Positions 1 through 8,855 of a stretch of DNA of 64,000 bases are shown in pieces. A model generated the notes under the pieces. The model saw only the letters and a list, made by a program, of their open reading frames with translations. It made no database searches and had not been told where the DNA came from. The translations under genes and the position numbers were made by a program. The first letter of the stretch is position 1; every line of letters begins with the position of its first letter. This DNA comes from Candidatus Rhodoferax bjergmarkensis. GTDB lineage: Bacteria; Pseudomonadota; Gammaproteobacteria; Burkholderiales; Burkholderiaceae_C. The stretch spans positions 1 to 64,000 of the forward strand of contig JADJFX010000035.1 in the NCBI GenBank assembly GCA_016708345.1, given 5' to 3'.

Positions 1-862
1 CAGCATCGGTTTTCACATGCGTGCGACAATTCAACCCAAAATGGTCAAACACTTTTCTACAAATATTCCAATGAAACCGTCTCGCCGGTGGCAATGACAT
101 AATCGCAGTTCATTGGCCGCAACATCAGCCACATGGCCTGCACGTACTCAGGACCTAACCCCAGTCGCGGTGCACGGCCAGGTTGCCCAGTTGCAAAATT
201 TCACTGGACCCCGCTGCAATGCGGACTGGCCGCTGTCTGCACGATTTTCTGGGCGACAAAGCGGCCCGGTCGCAGTGGGGATTCGTGGTTAAACAGAACA
301 CCGTGCAGGCGAACATTTGTTAAGCCTCCGTAATGGCAACCAGGTTGTGCGCGCACCACCTTAGCCCACGGCGTAAGGACTGCGCAGCCGAAAGGGGGGT
401 TCTCGCTGGCGCTTGGGTTCCGGTGTCGCCAAAACACCCGCTGGATCCGGCGTTGTAAAAGCGGATGGGTCGCCCCGGTAAAGCGCATGGCCTCCCAGCA
501 GGGTTGAGCGTGCCAATGGCAATACTCTCTATCGCCTAACCGGTTGTTCGAACGACAACCCACCGAGGTCTGTCCGGCCAGGTTCCAGACTTCGTCTGCA
601 GCGGTACGGGTGAGGGGTTTGCAACACACTTCGAAAGTCATTGCTGGCCATGGACACCACGCGCACCTTGTCTTCAATGCCCAGCGAACGTAAGCCATCC
701 CGATTGAGCATGTCCGCGTCACGCGAAGAACCTACCACCTCATACCCTTTGGACAGCAACAATTGCGCCAGATAGGCACCATCTTGCCCGCCCACGCCGC
801 ATACCAGTGCGCGGCGGCGTGTTGGATCGGGTGATGCTGTTGTCCCTGGACCGTGGCTTGTA
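1..862 (-). pseudogene. gmd: GDP-mannose 4,6-dehydratase, frameshifted and running off the left edge
   Basis: Gmd converts GDP-mannose to GDP-4-keto-6-deoxymannose, the precursor of GDP-fucose and GDP-rhamnose, in the cytosol. The minus strand shows the N-terminal Rossmann motif (CGVGGQDGAYLAQLLLSKGY) near 800-740. In other frames it shows DEVWNLAGQTSVG near 600, NGILFNHESP-like residues (VLFNHESPLRPGRFVAQKI) near 300-250, and YVQAMWLMLRPMNCDYVIATGET near 145-85. These pieces are collinear with a normal Gmd but sit in at least three frames, so several single-base indels interrupt the gene. The 3' end lies beyond position 1 and the start near 860 is not certain. It is last in the visible minus-strand glycan cluster. 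Either the gene is decayed or the base calling is poor here; the neighbouring genes suggest the latter. Confidence 0.75.
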
Positions 863-865
863 TCG

Positions 866-2109
866 GTAATGTGCCGTGAACTCGACGGCCCACTGCGCCA
901 GCCGTTGCCCGACTTCACGCGCCATGCGCGACCACGAAAAATTTTCCGCCTGGCGCAGCCCCGGCACGAGGTCGGCCCGAGTGCTGGCGTTTTGCACATC
1001 CAGCAAAGCTTGGTGCATCTCGTCCACACTGTCGGGATCAACATAAATGACAGCATCGCCACCCACCTCAGGCAGCGAACTTGCGCGCGTGGTAATCACG
1101 GGACATGAACACGCCATGCCTTCGAGCACCGGCAAACCAAAACCTTCGTAGCGAAGGATAGGACAGCGCCAAAGCACCGCTGTAGGCGCACTGCAATTCC
1201 TCATCATTCAGAATCAGCACGAAGTTGCGCCCCCCAATGCACCGCCAGCGCGTCTTCCAGTGGTGGCACCGCGTGGGCATACACAACGGAAGCAATTTGA
1301 CCGCGCATCCCCAGACGGGCAAATGCCTTGAAAAAGCTCGCCATTTTTTATCCCTGTGCGCCCGAAATCATGAAATATGGCTGCCTTGATCGCAACTTAG
1401 CTCTGAAAGCATTAGCGCAGCCGGTGCAGCCGTGCGAAAGTCACAGCCGCAATGGGCAACCGCTTTGGGTTTGATCGGAAGCCGGGTACAGGCGCACCAG
1501 ATCACGCTCGGTGCTGTGCGAAATGGACAAAAAGGCCTTCGCGTATTCAATAGCGTGTCGCTTGCCCACCCACTGCGGGTTGGTCGGGTCAAAACCCATG
1601 ATCTCCGGAATCATGTCCAGCACCAGCAAGACCGACGGTGTGCTCCGCGGAATGGTGTAGTAAGTTGAGATAAACAACCCGATGTCTTCACGTTCACAAA
1701 TCGACTGCATCAACGCCCGGTCATAGTCCATGAGCGCATAGTCATACTGCGGCGCATCCACATAAGTAATGCTAGGCCAGCGCGGTGCCGTGTGATCACG
1801 GTCAATGACCACAAGACTTGGCGCAAAACTCGATGCCGACCACTGCGCAAGCAAACTTTTCCAAAGCGTGCCGCACCGGACGCATAGCGAAAAACACGCC
1901 GTCGATGGCAATGCGCTTGCCACTTTGACGCAGCCCGCTGTAGGCGACGACTTCTGCGTTGTCCGGACGGCAAATGCGTAGGGTGCGCTTGCCCAGCTGT
2001 CAAAACTAGCCTTGCATGCCGGGTACATATCGACACGCCAATCATTGATGGCGGTGAGTGTGCCGGATGAAAGAGGTTGGCGTGTGATCAGGAAAACATC
2101 CAAAAACAT
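866..2109 (-). pseudogene. Group 1 (GT4) glycosyltransferase, frameshifted
   Basis: This is a GT-B fold glycosyltransferase that would move a sugar from a nucleotide donor onto a growing glycan at the cytoplasmic side. The C-terminal donor-binding signature YEGFGLPVLEGMACSCPVI, followed by ITTRASSLPEVGGDAVIYVDP, lies near 1150-1000. The middle part (SITYVDAPQYDYALMDYDRA, then FISTYYTIPRST and VLDMIPEIMGFD) is in another frame near 1770-1590. The N-terminus begins with MFLDVFLITRQPLSSG at 2109. At least five frame changes are needed to read the whole protein. It lies between the methyltransferase and gmd, on the same strand. The donor sugar cannot be deduced; with gmd next door, a 6-deoxyhexose such as fucose or rhamnose is plausible. 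Confidence 0.65.
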
Positions 2110-2725
2110 AGACGAATCGCCCGCATTGGTTGCCCAGGTAAGCCAGGGCCTGCGGAGAATAAAAAAACATGCTGACCGGATGCCACACTCAAATAGGACC
2201 AGTCTTCGCCCTGCCCGCTGTACAGGCCGGTGCTGCCAAGAATCCAGTCAGAATTACAGTCAAACAAACGCTGCCATTCAGCCGCGGGGTCGGCAAATGC
2301 TCCGCCACTTCAAACAGGGTCACCAACCGGCACGGGTGCCCCATATCGGGCCAGGCGTAAGCGCCCGCGAACTCGCTGCTGCCAAATTTGTCGCAGGTGT
2401 GAAAGTTGTACCCCACATCCCGCAGCAAGCGGGCCAGCAAACTGGTGCCGCCACCAAAATCGACGGCCAGATCGGACTTGCGCACCCCAGAATTTCGAAC
2501 AGTTTTGGCAAAGCCAAAGTTGACCACCGTGCGGGTTGCCTTGCCGGTGTCGTACCACTCGGCCTTGCTGGCATAGGCCTCGTCGAGCCAATGAGGTGTC
2601 TCGGTCTGCAGTGCACCACATCCGGTGCACTGGTGGTAAGCAACCTGGTAGCGCCCCAACACCAGCTTGTCAAAAACATGCTCAAGCGGCGAAGTGCAAA
2701 GGCGGCATTTCGGTTCATCGGCCAC
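2042..2725 (-). pseudogene. SAM-dependent methyltransferase with N-terminal zinc-ribbon-like motif, frameshifted
   Basis: The first 125 or so residues are clean. A Cys-x2-Cys near the start (CRLC) and a second Cys-x2-Cys (CTGC) form a zinc-ribbon-like N-terminus, followed by a class I methyltransferase motif I (LAVDFGGGTSLLARLL) and VTLFEVAEHL. At about 2290 one T appears to be missing: restoring it gives EHFADPAAEWQRLFD and the frame continues through DWILGSTGLYSGQGEDWSYL. A second T-run near 2168 needs one base removed to give VFFYSPQALAYLGNQCGR. Both breaks are in T homopolymers. The family methylates sugars or other small acceptors; here it probably modifies the glycan made by the cluster. 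The start at 2725 overlaps the end of the upstream glycosyltransferase by 11 bases. Confidence 0.6.
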
Positions 2726-3899
2726 GGCTGCCTTGGGTGAGCGGTGCAGAAAAAATTGTCTGCGCGAATGTTTTTTCGCCCAAAATGATCATCAACCCCC
2801 GAGGCCAAGGTTTAAGACTGGCAATAGCCATCGACACATTGGACTCCTGGTTGCTCACAAAGTAGTCGCAGCGCGCCGCCAGCAAAGCATCCACCAGCAC
2901 CTCTTCTCCCACCGTCGTACCCGCATGACCCTGCATGTGAACACCGGTACTGGAGTCGCTGCGCAGCGCCGGCGTCGTGATCAGGCGCTCGCCATACCTG
3001 GCACTGAACTCGGCGTGAATATCCACCGCATCGGTCAACAAAAAAACACCGATTTCAGGGTTGAGTTCGATGATGCGGTCAATGAAGCTGAAATAGAGCA
3101 GATTGGTTTTATGCAAATTCGCCGATTCGATCACCTTGTCGGAGCCGCGCGCGTGTACCGCCACCCAACCGCGCTGCGCCATGTGCTGCAGATAAAAATC
3201 ATCCACACGCGCTTCAATGCCAGGCAAAGGCTTGAGGTGCCTGGCAAACAGGTCGGCATAGAGCTCGTCATCGCTTTTGCCGTAGTACTTTGAGTCAGGT
3301 GCAATCCACGGAATCAGCGACGACAAAGTCATGTAAAAGTCACTGACCACCAAGTCTTCGTCACGCTGGAAAGAAAACTGCGCCGCGTTGCGGGAGTACT
3401 GTCCTTCCCATTTGTTGACATTTTCATCCGCAAGATTTTCACGCGTCCACTTGGGCGGATAAATCGACAACTGCTGCGGCAAGTGCGCCAACTCAAGGGC
3501 GTTGACCGGTTCAAAACACAAACGAAAGGCGTCCCCACCGCTGCCATCACCAAACAAGGAATTGCTGCCCCAGTGAACAATCGGCGTGCGCTGCGTCAAT
3601 TCGGCCAGCAACAACTGGCCCAGCACATGGTGAACATCACTCCAAAAGCCATACCCCCAAGCCTTGATCAGTAAATAACGATGGCCCGGCCGTGCCACCG
3701 CCCTGGTTTCACTGAGGCGAAAGTTTTCCTCCATGCCATAGGCCCGGGTCACGGTGTGCAGCAAGTCCTGCGCCTGGCTCATAGCGCCGCCTGAGCGCAA
3801 ATAGCGTCGCAGGTGGAGTTCGGCTTGCGGATAGTTGCCAGCGCGCACCATTTGTGACGCGCTGCCTAGCTCGGCCTGAATAATTTCGGTCGGATTCAT
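2715..3899 (-). CDS. Fucosyltransferase-like glycosyltransferase (GT23/O-FucT-like fold)
   Basis: This 394-residue protein is the only unbroken reading frame in the 5' glycan cluster. An N-terminal 60 residues with a helical-repeat look (GNYPQAELHLRRYLRSG) is followed by a region with LLIKAWGYGFWSDVHHVLGQ. The C-terminal part shows WVAVHARGSDK, FLLTDAVDIHAEF, then VGEEVLVDALLAARCDYFVS and SNVSMAIASL. That arrangement (basic HxRGxDK-like donor-binding motif, then a (L/V)xTD strand, then a conserved DFLVS-like motif) is typical of NodZ/FUT8-like GDP-fucose-using enzymes. The nearby gmd would supply the GDP-6-deoxyhexose pathway. The acceptor is unknown. The family call comes from motif recall only, so a more distant GT-B enzyme cannot be excluded. 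Confidence 0.55.
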   Translation of the reverse strand: MNPTEIIQAELGSASQMVRAGNYPQAELHLRRYLRSGGAMSQAQDLLHTVTRAYGMEENFRLSETRAVARPGHRYLLIKAWGYGFWSDVHHVLGQLLLAELTQRTPIVHWGSNSLFGDGSGGDAFRLCFEPVNALELAHLPQQLSIYPPKWTRENLADENVNKWEGQYSRNAAQFSFQRDEDLVVSDFYMTLSSLIPWIAPDSKYYGKSDDELYADLFARHLKPLPGIEARVDDFYLQHMAQRGWVAVHARGSDKVIESANLHKTNLLYFSFIDRIIELNPEIGVFLLTDAVDIHAEFSARYGERLITTPALRSDSSTGVHMQGHAGTTVGEEVLVDALLAARCDYFVSNQESNVSMAIASLKPWPRGLMIILGEKTFAQTIFSAPLTQGSRGR

Positions 3900-3941
3900 G
3901 AATCGGGGTTCCGTGCAGACAAGGCGAAAGGGCCAAAAACT

Positions 3942-5778
3942 TTACTGTGGCGCGGCCACCATCCGTACCAGTGCATCTTCCAGGTTGCGGCAAAACCGGT
4001 CCGTTTGAAACAAGGCATGGGTCTTTTGGTTGGCCAGCAAACGCGTTTTTGGTGTCGAGCAGCGCGCTGGGGTCGGTTGCCAGCTGCAGGGCAATGTTTT
4101 CGTAATCAAGCATCGTGTGTGCAATCAGTTCAGGAAGCCCGATGGCATGCAGCAAACTGCCCGCCACGCGTGATGGAAAAGAGTTGCCCATGTAAGTCAC
4201 TACCGGCAGCCCTGCCATCAAGGCATCGGCGGCGGTGGTGTGGGCGTTGTAGGGATGGGTGTCGAGAAAAACATCGGCTTGCCGGTAGCGCGCCAGGTGG
4301 TCTTCTACCAGCGGAACACGGCCGGCAAAGATAAGACGTGACGGCTCCACACCCCTGGCCTGCGCTTCTTTGCTCAGATTACCCTGTGCCAATTCGCCAC
4401 GTGACATCGGCCACAGCACGCTGCCCGGCACTTGCAGCAGTCGCATCCAGACATCGAATACCGGCGGAGAAATTTTGTAGTCATGGCTGAAGGAGCAAAA
4501 CACCACGCCCGTATCCGGCAACCCGCACTCGGCTCGTGTTGGCGTGCGCTCGGATATTTGCACGCTGTTGTCGGTGGGCAGGTAGGTATCGGGCAGGTAA
4601 GCCACTTTTTCGTTGTAAAACTGGCGCTGCTGCAGGGGGATGATGTGGCGATCGGCCAATATGTAATCGAAGTAGCTCGTGCCCATGGTGCCGGGATAAC
4701 CAAGGTAGTTGACTTGCACCGGGGCCGGACGGTAGGCAAAAATTGCGGTTCGCGTGTCGGAGGTGTAGCCCCCCAGATCAATGGCAATGTCCACTTCCAT
4801 CTCGCGCATCTGCCGAGCGATCTGCTGGGCACTCATGGCACGCGCATCGATGAAATGGTCAAACGCCTTGATCATTCGGGCGCGCAATCGGCTTTGGTCA
4901 TCGATGCCAATCGATATGGCAATGGTTTCAAAACGTGACTTGTCATGCCGTTCAAACACTCCAGCCATCAGTCCTACCGGATGCTCACGCAAATCGGGCG
5001 ACACATAAGCAATGCGAATCTTTTGTGTTCGTAGCGCTCCCCCGCCACAACACATCGGCCTGCAGCGGGTTCTGCTGCGCTGCGAAAGTTTGCGCCGCTT
5101 TCTGGTGATCACGCGCCTCATCAGACAAACACATGAATGCGAGCGACTTGCACACCTTCTTGCCCTCACGCACGCCCTGCACGATTTGCTGGCCCAGCGT
5201 GTCTAGACACCCCAGTCGCAAATGTGCATGCGCTCGTAGAACAGCAGCCCCAGCCCATAGTCAAAATCGGGCTTGATCGTGATGAGTTTTTCAAACATGG
5301 CGATGGCTGGTTCACTCTGTTTGAACTCCGTCAGCATGATGCCGCAGTTGCCCCAGTGCCCCGACGTGGTTGGGGTTGATGGCCAAAATGCGGTTAAAGC
5401 GCTCCAGCGCCTCCTTGTGCCGGAACATCGCACGCAGCAAGGCACCGCTGTTGAGCAACACCTCTTGCGAGTTGGGGTCCACCGCAAGTGCCCCGTCGTA
5501 ACTGCGCAGCGCCTCTTCCTGGTTTCAACCGCTTGCCAGCTAGCCCCCTGCAAGTAGTAAAGCTGCACAAATTGCGGGTTGGCCTTGACACCATGGCTGC
5601 ACAGAGCGAGCGCTTGGTCCAGATGACCCGCATTGAGCTCGATCAGCCCCAGGGAATACAAAGCATGGGGATTGTCTGGACTGGCCGCCAATATTTCCCT
5701 GAACAACTGGGTGGCGGTGTCGATGTCGCCTTTGTTCTGCAATTCAATCGCCTGAATTAGTTTTTGGGTTTGCGGCAT
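3942..5778 (-). pseudogene. TPR plus O-GlcNAc transferase-like (SPINDLY/GT41) protein, frameshifted
   Basis: The N-terminus carries tetratricopeptide repeats (AIELQNKGDIDTATQLFREI, then DNPHALYSLGLIELNAGHLD), and more repeats continue in a second frame (EALRSYDGALAVDPNSQEVL). The C-terminal half is a clear GT41 catalytic domain: IRIAYVSPDLREHPVGLMAG, then VNYLGYPGTMGTSYFDYILA, DVFLDTHPYNAHTTAADALM and LPVVTYMGNSFPSRVAGSLL. Breaks are needed near 5520, 5350, 5205, 5040 and 4050; after the last, the true C-terminus is LLANQKTHALFQTDRFCRNL and so on, ending at 3942. Bacterial homologues add GlcNAc or another sugar to proteins such as flagellin or adhesins. It is the first gene of the minus-strand cluster. 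The frame breaks are single-base and probably sequence errors, but real decay is possible. Confidence 0.7.
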
Positions 5779-6034
5779 CTTGGTTTGAATCTTCGTGGTT
5801 TGTGTCTGAAAGCTGAAAAGTCTGACAAACTATGAAATCAATAGCATCTTACGCACATAATTTTACCCACCGATTTTTACCACGGAAGGTGACGTGAAAC
5901 TACGACGATGCTATGTGTCTGCGCCTCGGAGCATCCATTGAATTTGGGGGGTAAACTGAGCGCATATTAGCCCTTGCTCGCAAGGGGCAAAACAAAACCA
6001 CCCCCCATGACCGGTGACCCAAACGCAAAACACC
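5779..6034. other. Intergenic region between divergent gene sets
   Basis: About 256 bases separate the minus-strand glycan cluster from the toxin-antitoxin pair. The region holds a partial copy of the dispersed short repeat at 5829-5863 and a small G/C-rich hairpin (GCCCTTGC with GCAAGGGGC) near 5970-5990. Promoters for both directions must lie here, but no convincing -35/-10 pair was picked out. Confidence 0.5.
5829..5863 (+). repeat. Partial copy of the dispersed palindromic repeat
   Basis: CTATGAAATCAATAGCATCT followed by TACGCACATAATTTT matches the left half of the dispersed repeat (CTAT..AATAGC..CTT.CGCA). The right half is missing or eroded. It is intergenic. Confidence 0.45.
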
Positions 6035-6469
6035 ATGTCACTTGACTACACCCCCTTCAAAAACGCCATCGCACAATTGGAAAAAAAGCCTGGCGTATGC
6101 CACGCACCCGCCGCATTGGCCGACGCGGGTTTGCGGGAACAACTGCGCAACTCGGTGATTCAGTGCTTTGAGTTCACTTATGAGCTCAGCTGGAAGATGC
6201 TCAAACGCCATCTGGAAGCGACCGAGGCCAGCCCTGCCGACCTGGACCTGGGCACCTTCCAAAGCCTGATTCGGCTGGGCAACGAACGTGGGCTGCTGCG
6301 CTCGGATTGGCGTGGCTGGAAAACCTACCGTCAGGCACGAACCGACAGCAGCCACACCTATGATGCAGCCAAGGCAGAGGCGGTTTTCGCCATCGCCCCC
6401 GACTTCTTGCGCGAAGCCCAAAGCCTGCTGCAGACCTTGACTGATCGAAGCCGTTCCGACCAGCCCTGA
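6035..6469 (+). CDS. hepT: HEPN-domain toxin, HI0074/HepT type (nucleotidyltransferase substrate-binding family)
   Basis: This is a 144-residue all-alpha HEPN protein. The conserved core QLRNSVIQCFEFTYELSWKM is followed by LIRLGNERGLL and the catalytic R-x4-H-x-Y motif RTDSSHTY near residues 103-110. HEPN toxins are RNases (HepT has been reported to cut tRNA), and the paired MntA-type nucleotidyltransferase neutralises them by adding AMP to the tyrosine of this motif. The partner gene follows 38 bases downstream on the same strand. An upstream GTG at 6014 could add seven residues; the ATG at 6035 gives the start usual in this family (MSLDYTPFKNAI). No strong ribosome-binding site is visible for either start. 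Toxicity is inferred from the family and from both active-site motifs being intact. Confidence 0.8.
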   Translation: MSLDYTPFKNAIAQLEKKPGVCHAPAALADAGLREQLRNSVIQCFEFTYELSWKMLKRHLEATEASPADLDLGTFQSLIRLGNERGLLRSDWRGWKTYRQARTDSSHTYDAAKAEAVFAIAPDFLREAQSLLQTLTDRSRSDQP

Positions 6470-6507
6470 ACCGCGCTCATGCCCCACCAACGAAACAAGC
6501 CGCTTCC

Positions 6508-6846
6508 TTGCCAGATGTGACGCCGCCCATCGAGATGGATGCCCGTGACTGGTGTGAAGTCCGCCGCATCCTGCAAGAAAAAGTCCCGCATCTGGAGGTA
6601 TGGGCGTTTGGCTCACGTGCCCGACGCACCGCCAAGCCCTATTCCGATCTGGACCTGGCCATGATCACCGAACAGCCCTTGTCACTGGCCCAACTGGCCG
6701 ACCTCAACGACGCGTTTGACAGCTCCGACTTGCCCATTCGGGTGGATGTGGTGGACTGGCTGCCACCAGCGACGCTTTTCGCCACATCATTGCGCAAGAC
6801 AAAGGTTGTCGTGCAGACACGCTCTGGCACGGATACGAAAAAATAG
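6508..6846 (+). CDS. mntA: MNT-type nucleotidyltransferase antitoxin (MntA-like)
   Basis: This 112-residue minimal nucleotidyltransferase has an exact G-S-x10-D-x-D active site: GSRARRTAKPYSDLD at about residues 34-48, with a third acidic residue near VDVVDW. Such proteins pair with HEPN toxins and inactivate them by AMPylation. It follows the toxin gene with a 38-base gap, the toxin-first order seen in HI0074-HI0073-type modules. The reading frame opens at a TTG (6508); an ATG at 6535 (residue 10) is an alternative start. It ends 10 bases before the probable mutL start, so read-through into mutL is likely. Confidence 0.8.
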   Translation: MPDVTPPIEMDARDWCEVRRILQEKVPHLEVWAFGSRARRTAKPYSDLDLAMITEQPLSLAQLADLNDAFDSSDLPIRVDVVDWLPPATLFATSLRKTKVVVQTRSGTDTKK

Positions 6847-6856
6847 AATAGCCTGC

Positions 6857-8782
6857 GTGAACACCCTTCTGCCAACCTCTTCCCCCCCCCGCCGCCCCAT
6901 TCGCGAACTGCCCGACGAGCTGATCAGCCAGATTGCCGCCGGTGAGGTGGTGGAGCGCCCGGCCTCGGTGGTGCGCGAGCTGGTGGACAACGCACTGGAC
7001 GCGGGTGCCAGCCAGGTCACGGTGCGGCTGCTGGCGGGCGGCGTGCGGCTGATTTCCGTGGAAGACGACGGCGCGGGCATCTTGCGCGAAGAGCTGCCCA
7101 TCGCCCTCAAACGCCACGCCACCAGCAAGATTGGCAGCTTGGCGGATCTGGAGTCGGTTGGCACCATGGGCTTTCGCGGCGAGGCGCTGGCCGCTATAAA
7201 CTCCATAGCTGACTGCGCACTGTTATCGCGCGCAAGCGGCCAAAACAGTGCCTATTTATTGGAAGGCCGCACCGGCGAGCTCAAACCGGTGGCACGCGCC
7301 ACCGGCACCACGGTGGAGGTCAAAGAGCTGTTCTTCAGCACCCCGGCGCGGCGCAAATTCCTCAAAACCGATGCCACCGAGCTGGCGCACTGCGTGGAGG
7401 CGGTGCGCCGCCACGCGCTGGCCCGGCCTGATGTGGGCTTTGCCATCTGGCACGAAGGCAAGCTGGTCGAGCAGTGGCGTCGCTGCGAAGCCAAGGGCAT
7501 TGCGCTGGCGGCGCTGGAGCAGCGGCTGGCCGATGTGCTGGGCAGTGATTTTGTCGAGCGTTCGGTGTGGGTGGACTACCAGACCAGCGCCAGCCGCCCG
7601 GACAACACGCCACACATCCGGGTCTGGGGCCGCGCGGGGATTCCCGATAGCGCCCGCGCGCGCGCTGACCAGCAGTTTTGCTACGTGAACGGCCGCTTTG
7701 TGCGCGACAAGGTGCTGACCCACGCCGCACGCAGCGCCTATGAAGACGTGCTGCATGGCCAGCGCCAGCCGGTGTATGCGCTTTACATCGAAATCGACCC
7801 GGCGCGGGTGGACGTGAACGTACACCCGACCAAAATCGAGGTGCGTTTTCGCGACAGCCGCGAGGTGCATCAGGCGGTGCGCCATGCGGTGGAAGATGCG
7901 CTGGCAGCGCCGCGCGCCGGGCTGGCCACGGCCAGCATGGTTGGCGGGCACCCGCCGGGCCTGGCCAGCGTCAATCCGTCCACCCCTGAAATTCAGGCAC
8001 AAAATTGGCCTGTACCGCGCATGTACTCTGCGCAACCAGCTATCAATTTTGAAGCAGATACGGGGCACAAAGTGAGCGATTTGGGTGCTCTGTGGCAAAG
8101 CAACGAGCCCAAGGCACTGCCAGACACCACGGCCCTGCAAGCCCCACCACCCGGTGAATGGCCCTTGGGGCGGGCACTGGCCCAGCTGCAGGGCATCTAT
8201 ATCCTGGCGGAAAACGCGCAGGGTCTGGTGATTGTGGACATGCACGCCGCCCACGAGCGCATTTTGTACGAGCGCCTGAAAAGCCAGCTTTCGCCAACGA
8301 TTGCCGCCCACGGCAGTGGGGCAAGCCACTTGCCCAACGCTGCCCTGCCCAGCCAGCCGCTGCTGATTCCCCTCACCTTTGCGGCCACGGCGGAAGAAGT
8401 CGCCACTGCCGAGGCGCACATCACGACGCTGCAAACCCTGGGGCTGGAGATCACGCCTTTTTCTGCAAAAACACTCGCCGTGCGGGCGGTGCCCACCACG
8501 CTGGCGCAGGGCAACGCGATTGAGCTGGCCCGCAGCGTGTTGGCCGAGCTGTCCCAGCACGAGGCCAGCACCGTGATCCAGCGCGCCCACAACGAACTGC
8601 TCGCCACCATGGCTTGCCACGGCGCGGTGCGCGCCAACCGCCGCCTGAGCCTGGAAGAAATGAACGCCCTCTTGCGCCAGATGGAAGCCACCGAGCGCTC
8701 CGACCAGTGCAACCATGGCCGCCCGACCTGGCGCCAGCTCAGCATCCGCGAGCTCGATGCCTTGTTTTTGCGCGGACGCTGA
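6857..8782 (+). CDS. mutL: DNA mismatch repair protein MutL
   Basis: MutL couples mismatch recognition by MutS to strand removal. This 641-residue protein has the GHKL ATPase N-terminus (LISQIAAGEVVERPASVVRE, then LVDNALDAGA and the VGTMGFRGEAL loop), a variable linker, and a C-terminal domain with D-M-H-A-x2-E-x4-E (DMHAAHERILYE, about residues 461-472). That motif is the metal-binding endonuclease motif found in species without MutH; the end carries QCNHGRPTW. The GTG at 6857 was chosen because the conserved RELPDELISQIAAGEV follows within 20 residues; longer frames start in non-homologous sequence. Two copies of the dispersed palindromic repeat lie inside the gene, at 7193-7260 (ATPase domain) and 7991-8056 (linker), both in frame. 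Confidence 0.95.
   Translation: MNTLLPTSSPPRRPIRELPDELISQIAAGEVVERPASVVRELVDNALDAGASQVTVRLLAGGVRLISVEDDGAGILREELPIALKRHATSKIGSLADLESVGTMGFRGEALAAINSIADCALLSRASGQNSAYLLEGRTGELKPVARATGTTVEVKELFFSTPARRKFLKTDATELAHCVEAVRRHALARPDVGFAIWHEGKLVEQWRRCEAKGIALAALEQRLADVLGSDFVERSVWVDYQTSASRPDNTPHIRVWGRAGIPDSARARADQQFCYVNGRFVRDKVLTHAARSAYEDVLHGQRQPVYALYIEIDPARVDVNVHPTKIEVRFRDSREVHQAVRHAVEDALAAPRAGLATASMVGGHPPGLASVNPSTPEIQAQNWPVPRMYSAQPAINFEADTGHKVSDLGALWQSNEPKALPDTTALQAPPPGEWPLGRALAQLQGIYILAENAQGLVIVDMHAAHERILYERLKSQLSPTIAAHGSGASHLPNAALPSQPLLIPLTFAATAEEVATAEAHITTLQTLGLEITPFSAKTLAVRAVPTTLAQGNAIELARSVLAELSQHEASTVIQRAHNELLATMACHGAVRANRRLSLEEMNALLRQMEATERSDQCNHGRPTWRQLSIRELDALFLRGR
7193..7260 (+). repeat. Dispersed palindromic repeat inside mutL (copy in ATPase domain)
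   Basis: GCTATAAACTCCATAGCTGA, then CTGCGCACTGTTATCGCGCG, then CAAGCGGCCAAAAC matches the repeat found between genes at 9751 and 12011 and inside xdhB. It is read in frame as residues about 113-135 (AINSIADCALLSRASGQNSA). Confidence 0.7.
7991..8056 (-). repeat. Dispersed palindromic repeat inside mutL (linker copy, inverted)
   Basis: Read on the minus strand: TCAAAATTGATAGCTGGTTG, CGCAGAGTACATGCGCGGTA, CAGGCCAATTTTGTGC. This is the opposite orientation to most copies. It codes for residues about 379-400 in the disordered linker (QAQNWPVPRMYSAQPAINFE). Confidence 0.75.
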
Positions 8783-8811
8783 AAACAACTGCCATTGCGC
8801 TTGATTCATAA

Positions 8812-8833
8812 TTGACGTTTACGTCAACGTCAA
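8812..8833. promoter_or_regulatory. Palindromic operator, LiuR/MerR-like
   Basis: Perfect 8-base arms TTGACGTT (8812-8819) and AACGTCAA (8826-8833) flank TACGTC, with a nested palindrome TTGACGT/ACGTCAA at 8812-8827. It lies 23 bases before the dehydrogenase start. The ACGT-rich nested form resembles operators predicted for MerR-family LiuR regulators of branched-chain amino-acid and acyl-CoA breakdown; that link is from memory and is not proven. Confidence 0.6.
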
Positions 8834-8855
8834 TTCATATTTTTTGGAGCTCACC

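Noticed and set aside
7256..8809. 517-residue open frame antisense to mutL
   Set aside because: It mirrors the whole mutL coding region, has no recognisable family, and results from the low stop density in GC-rich antisense frames.
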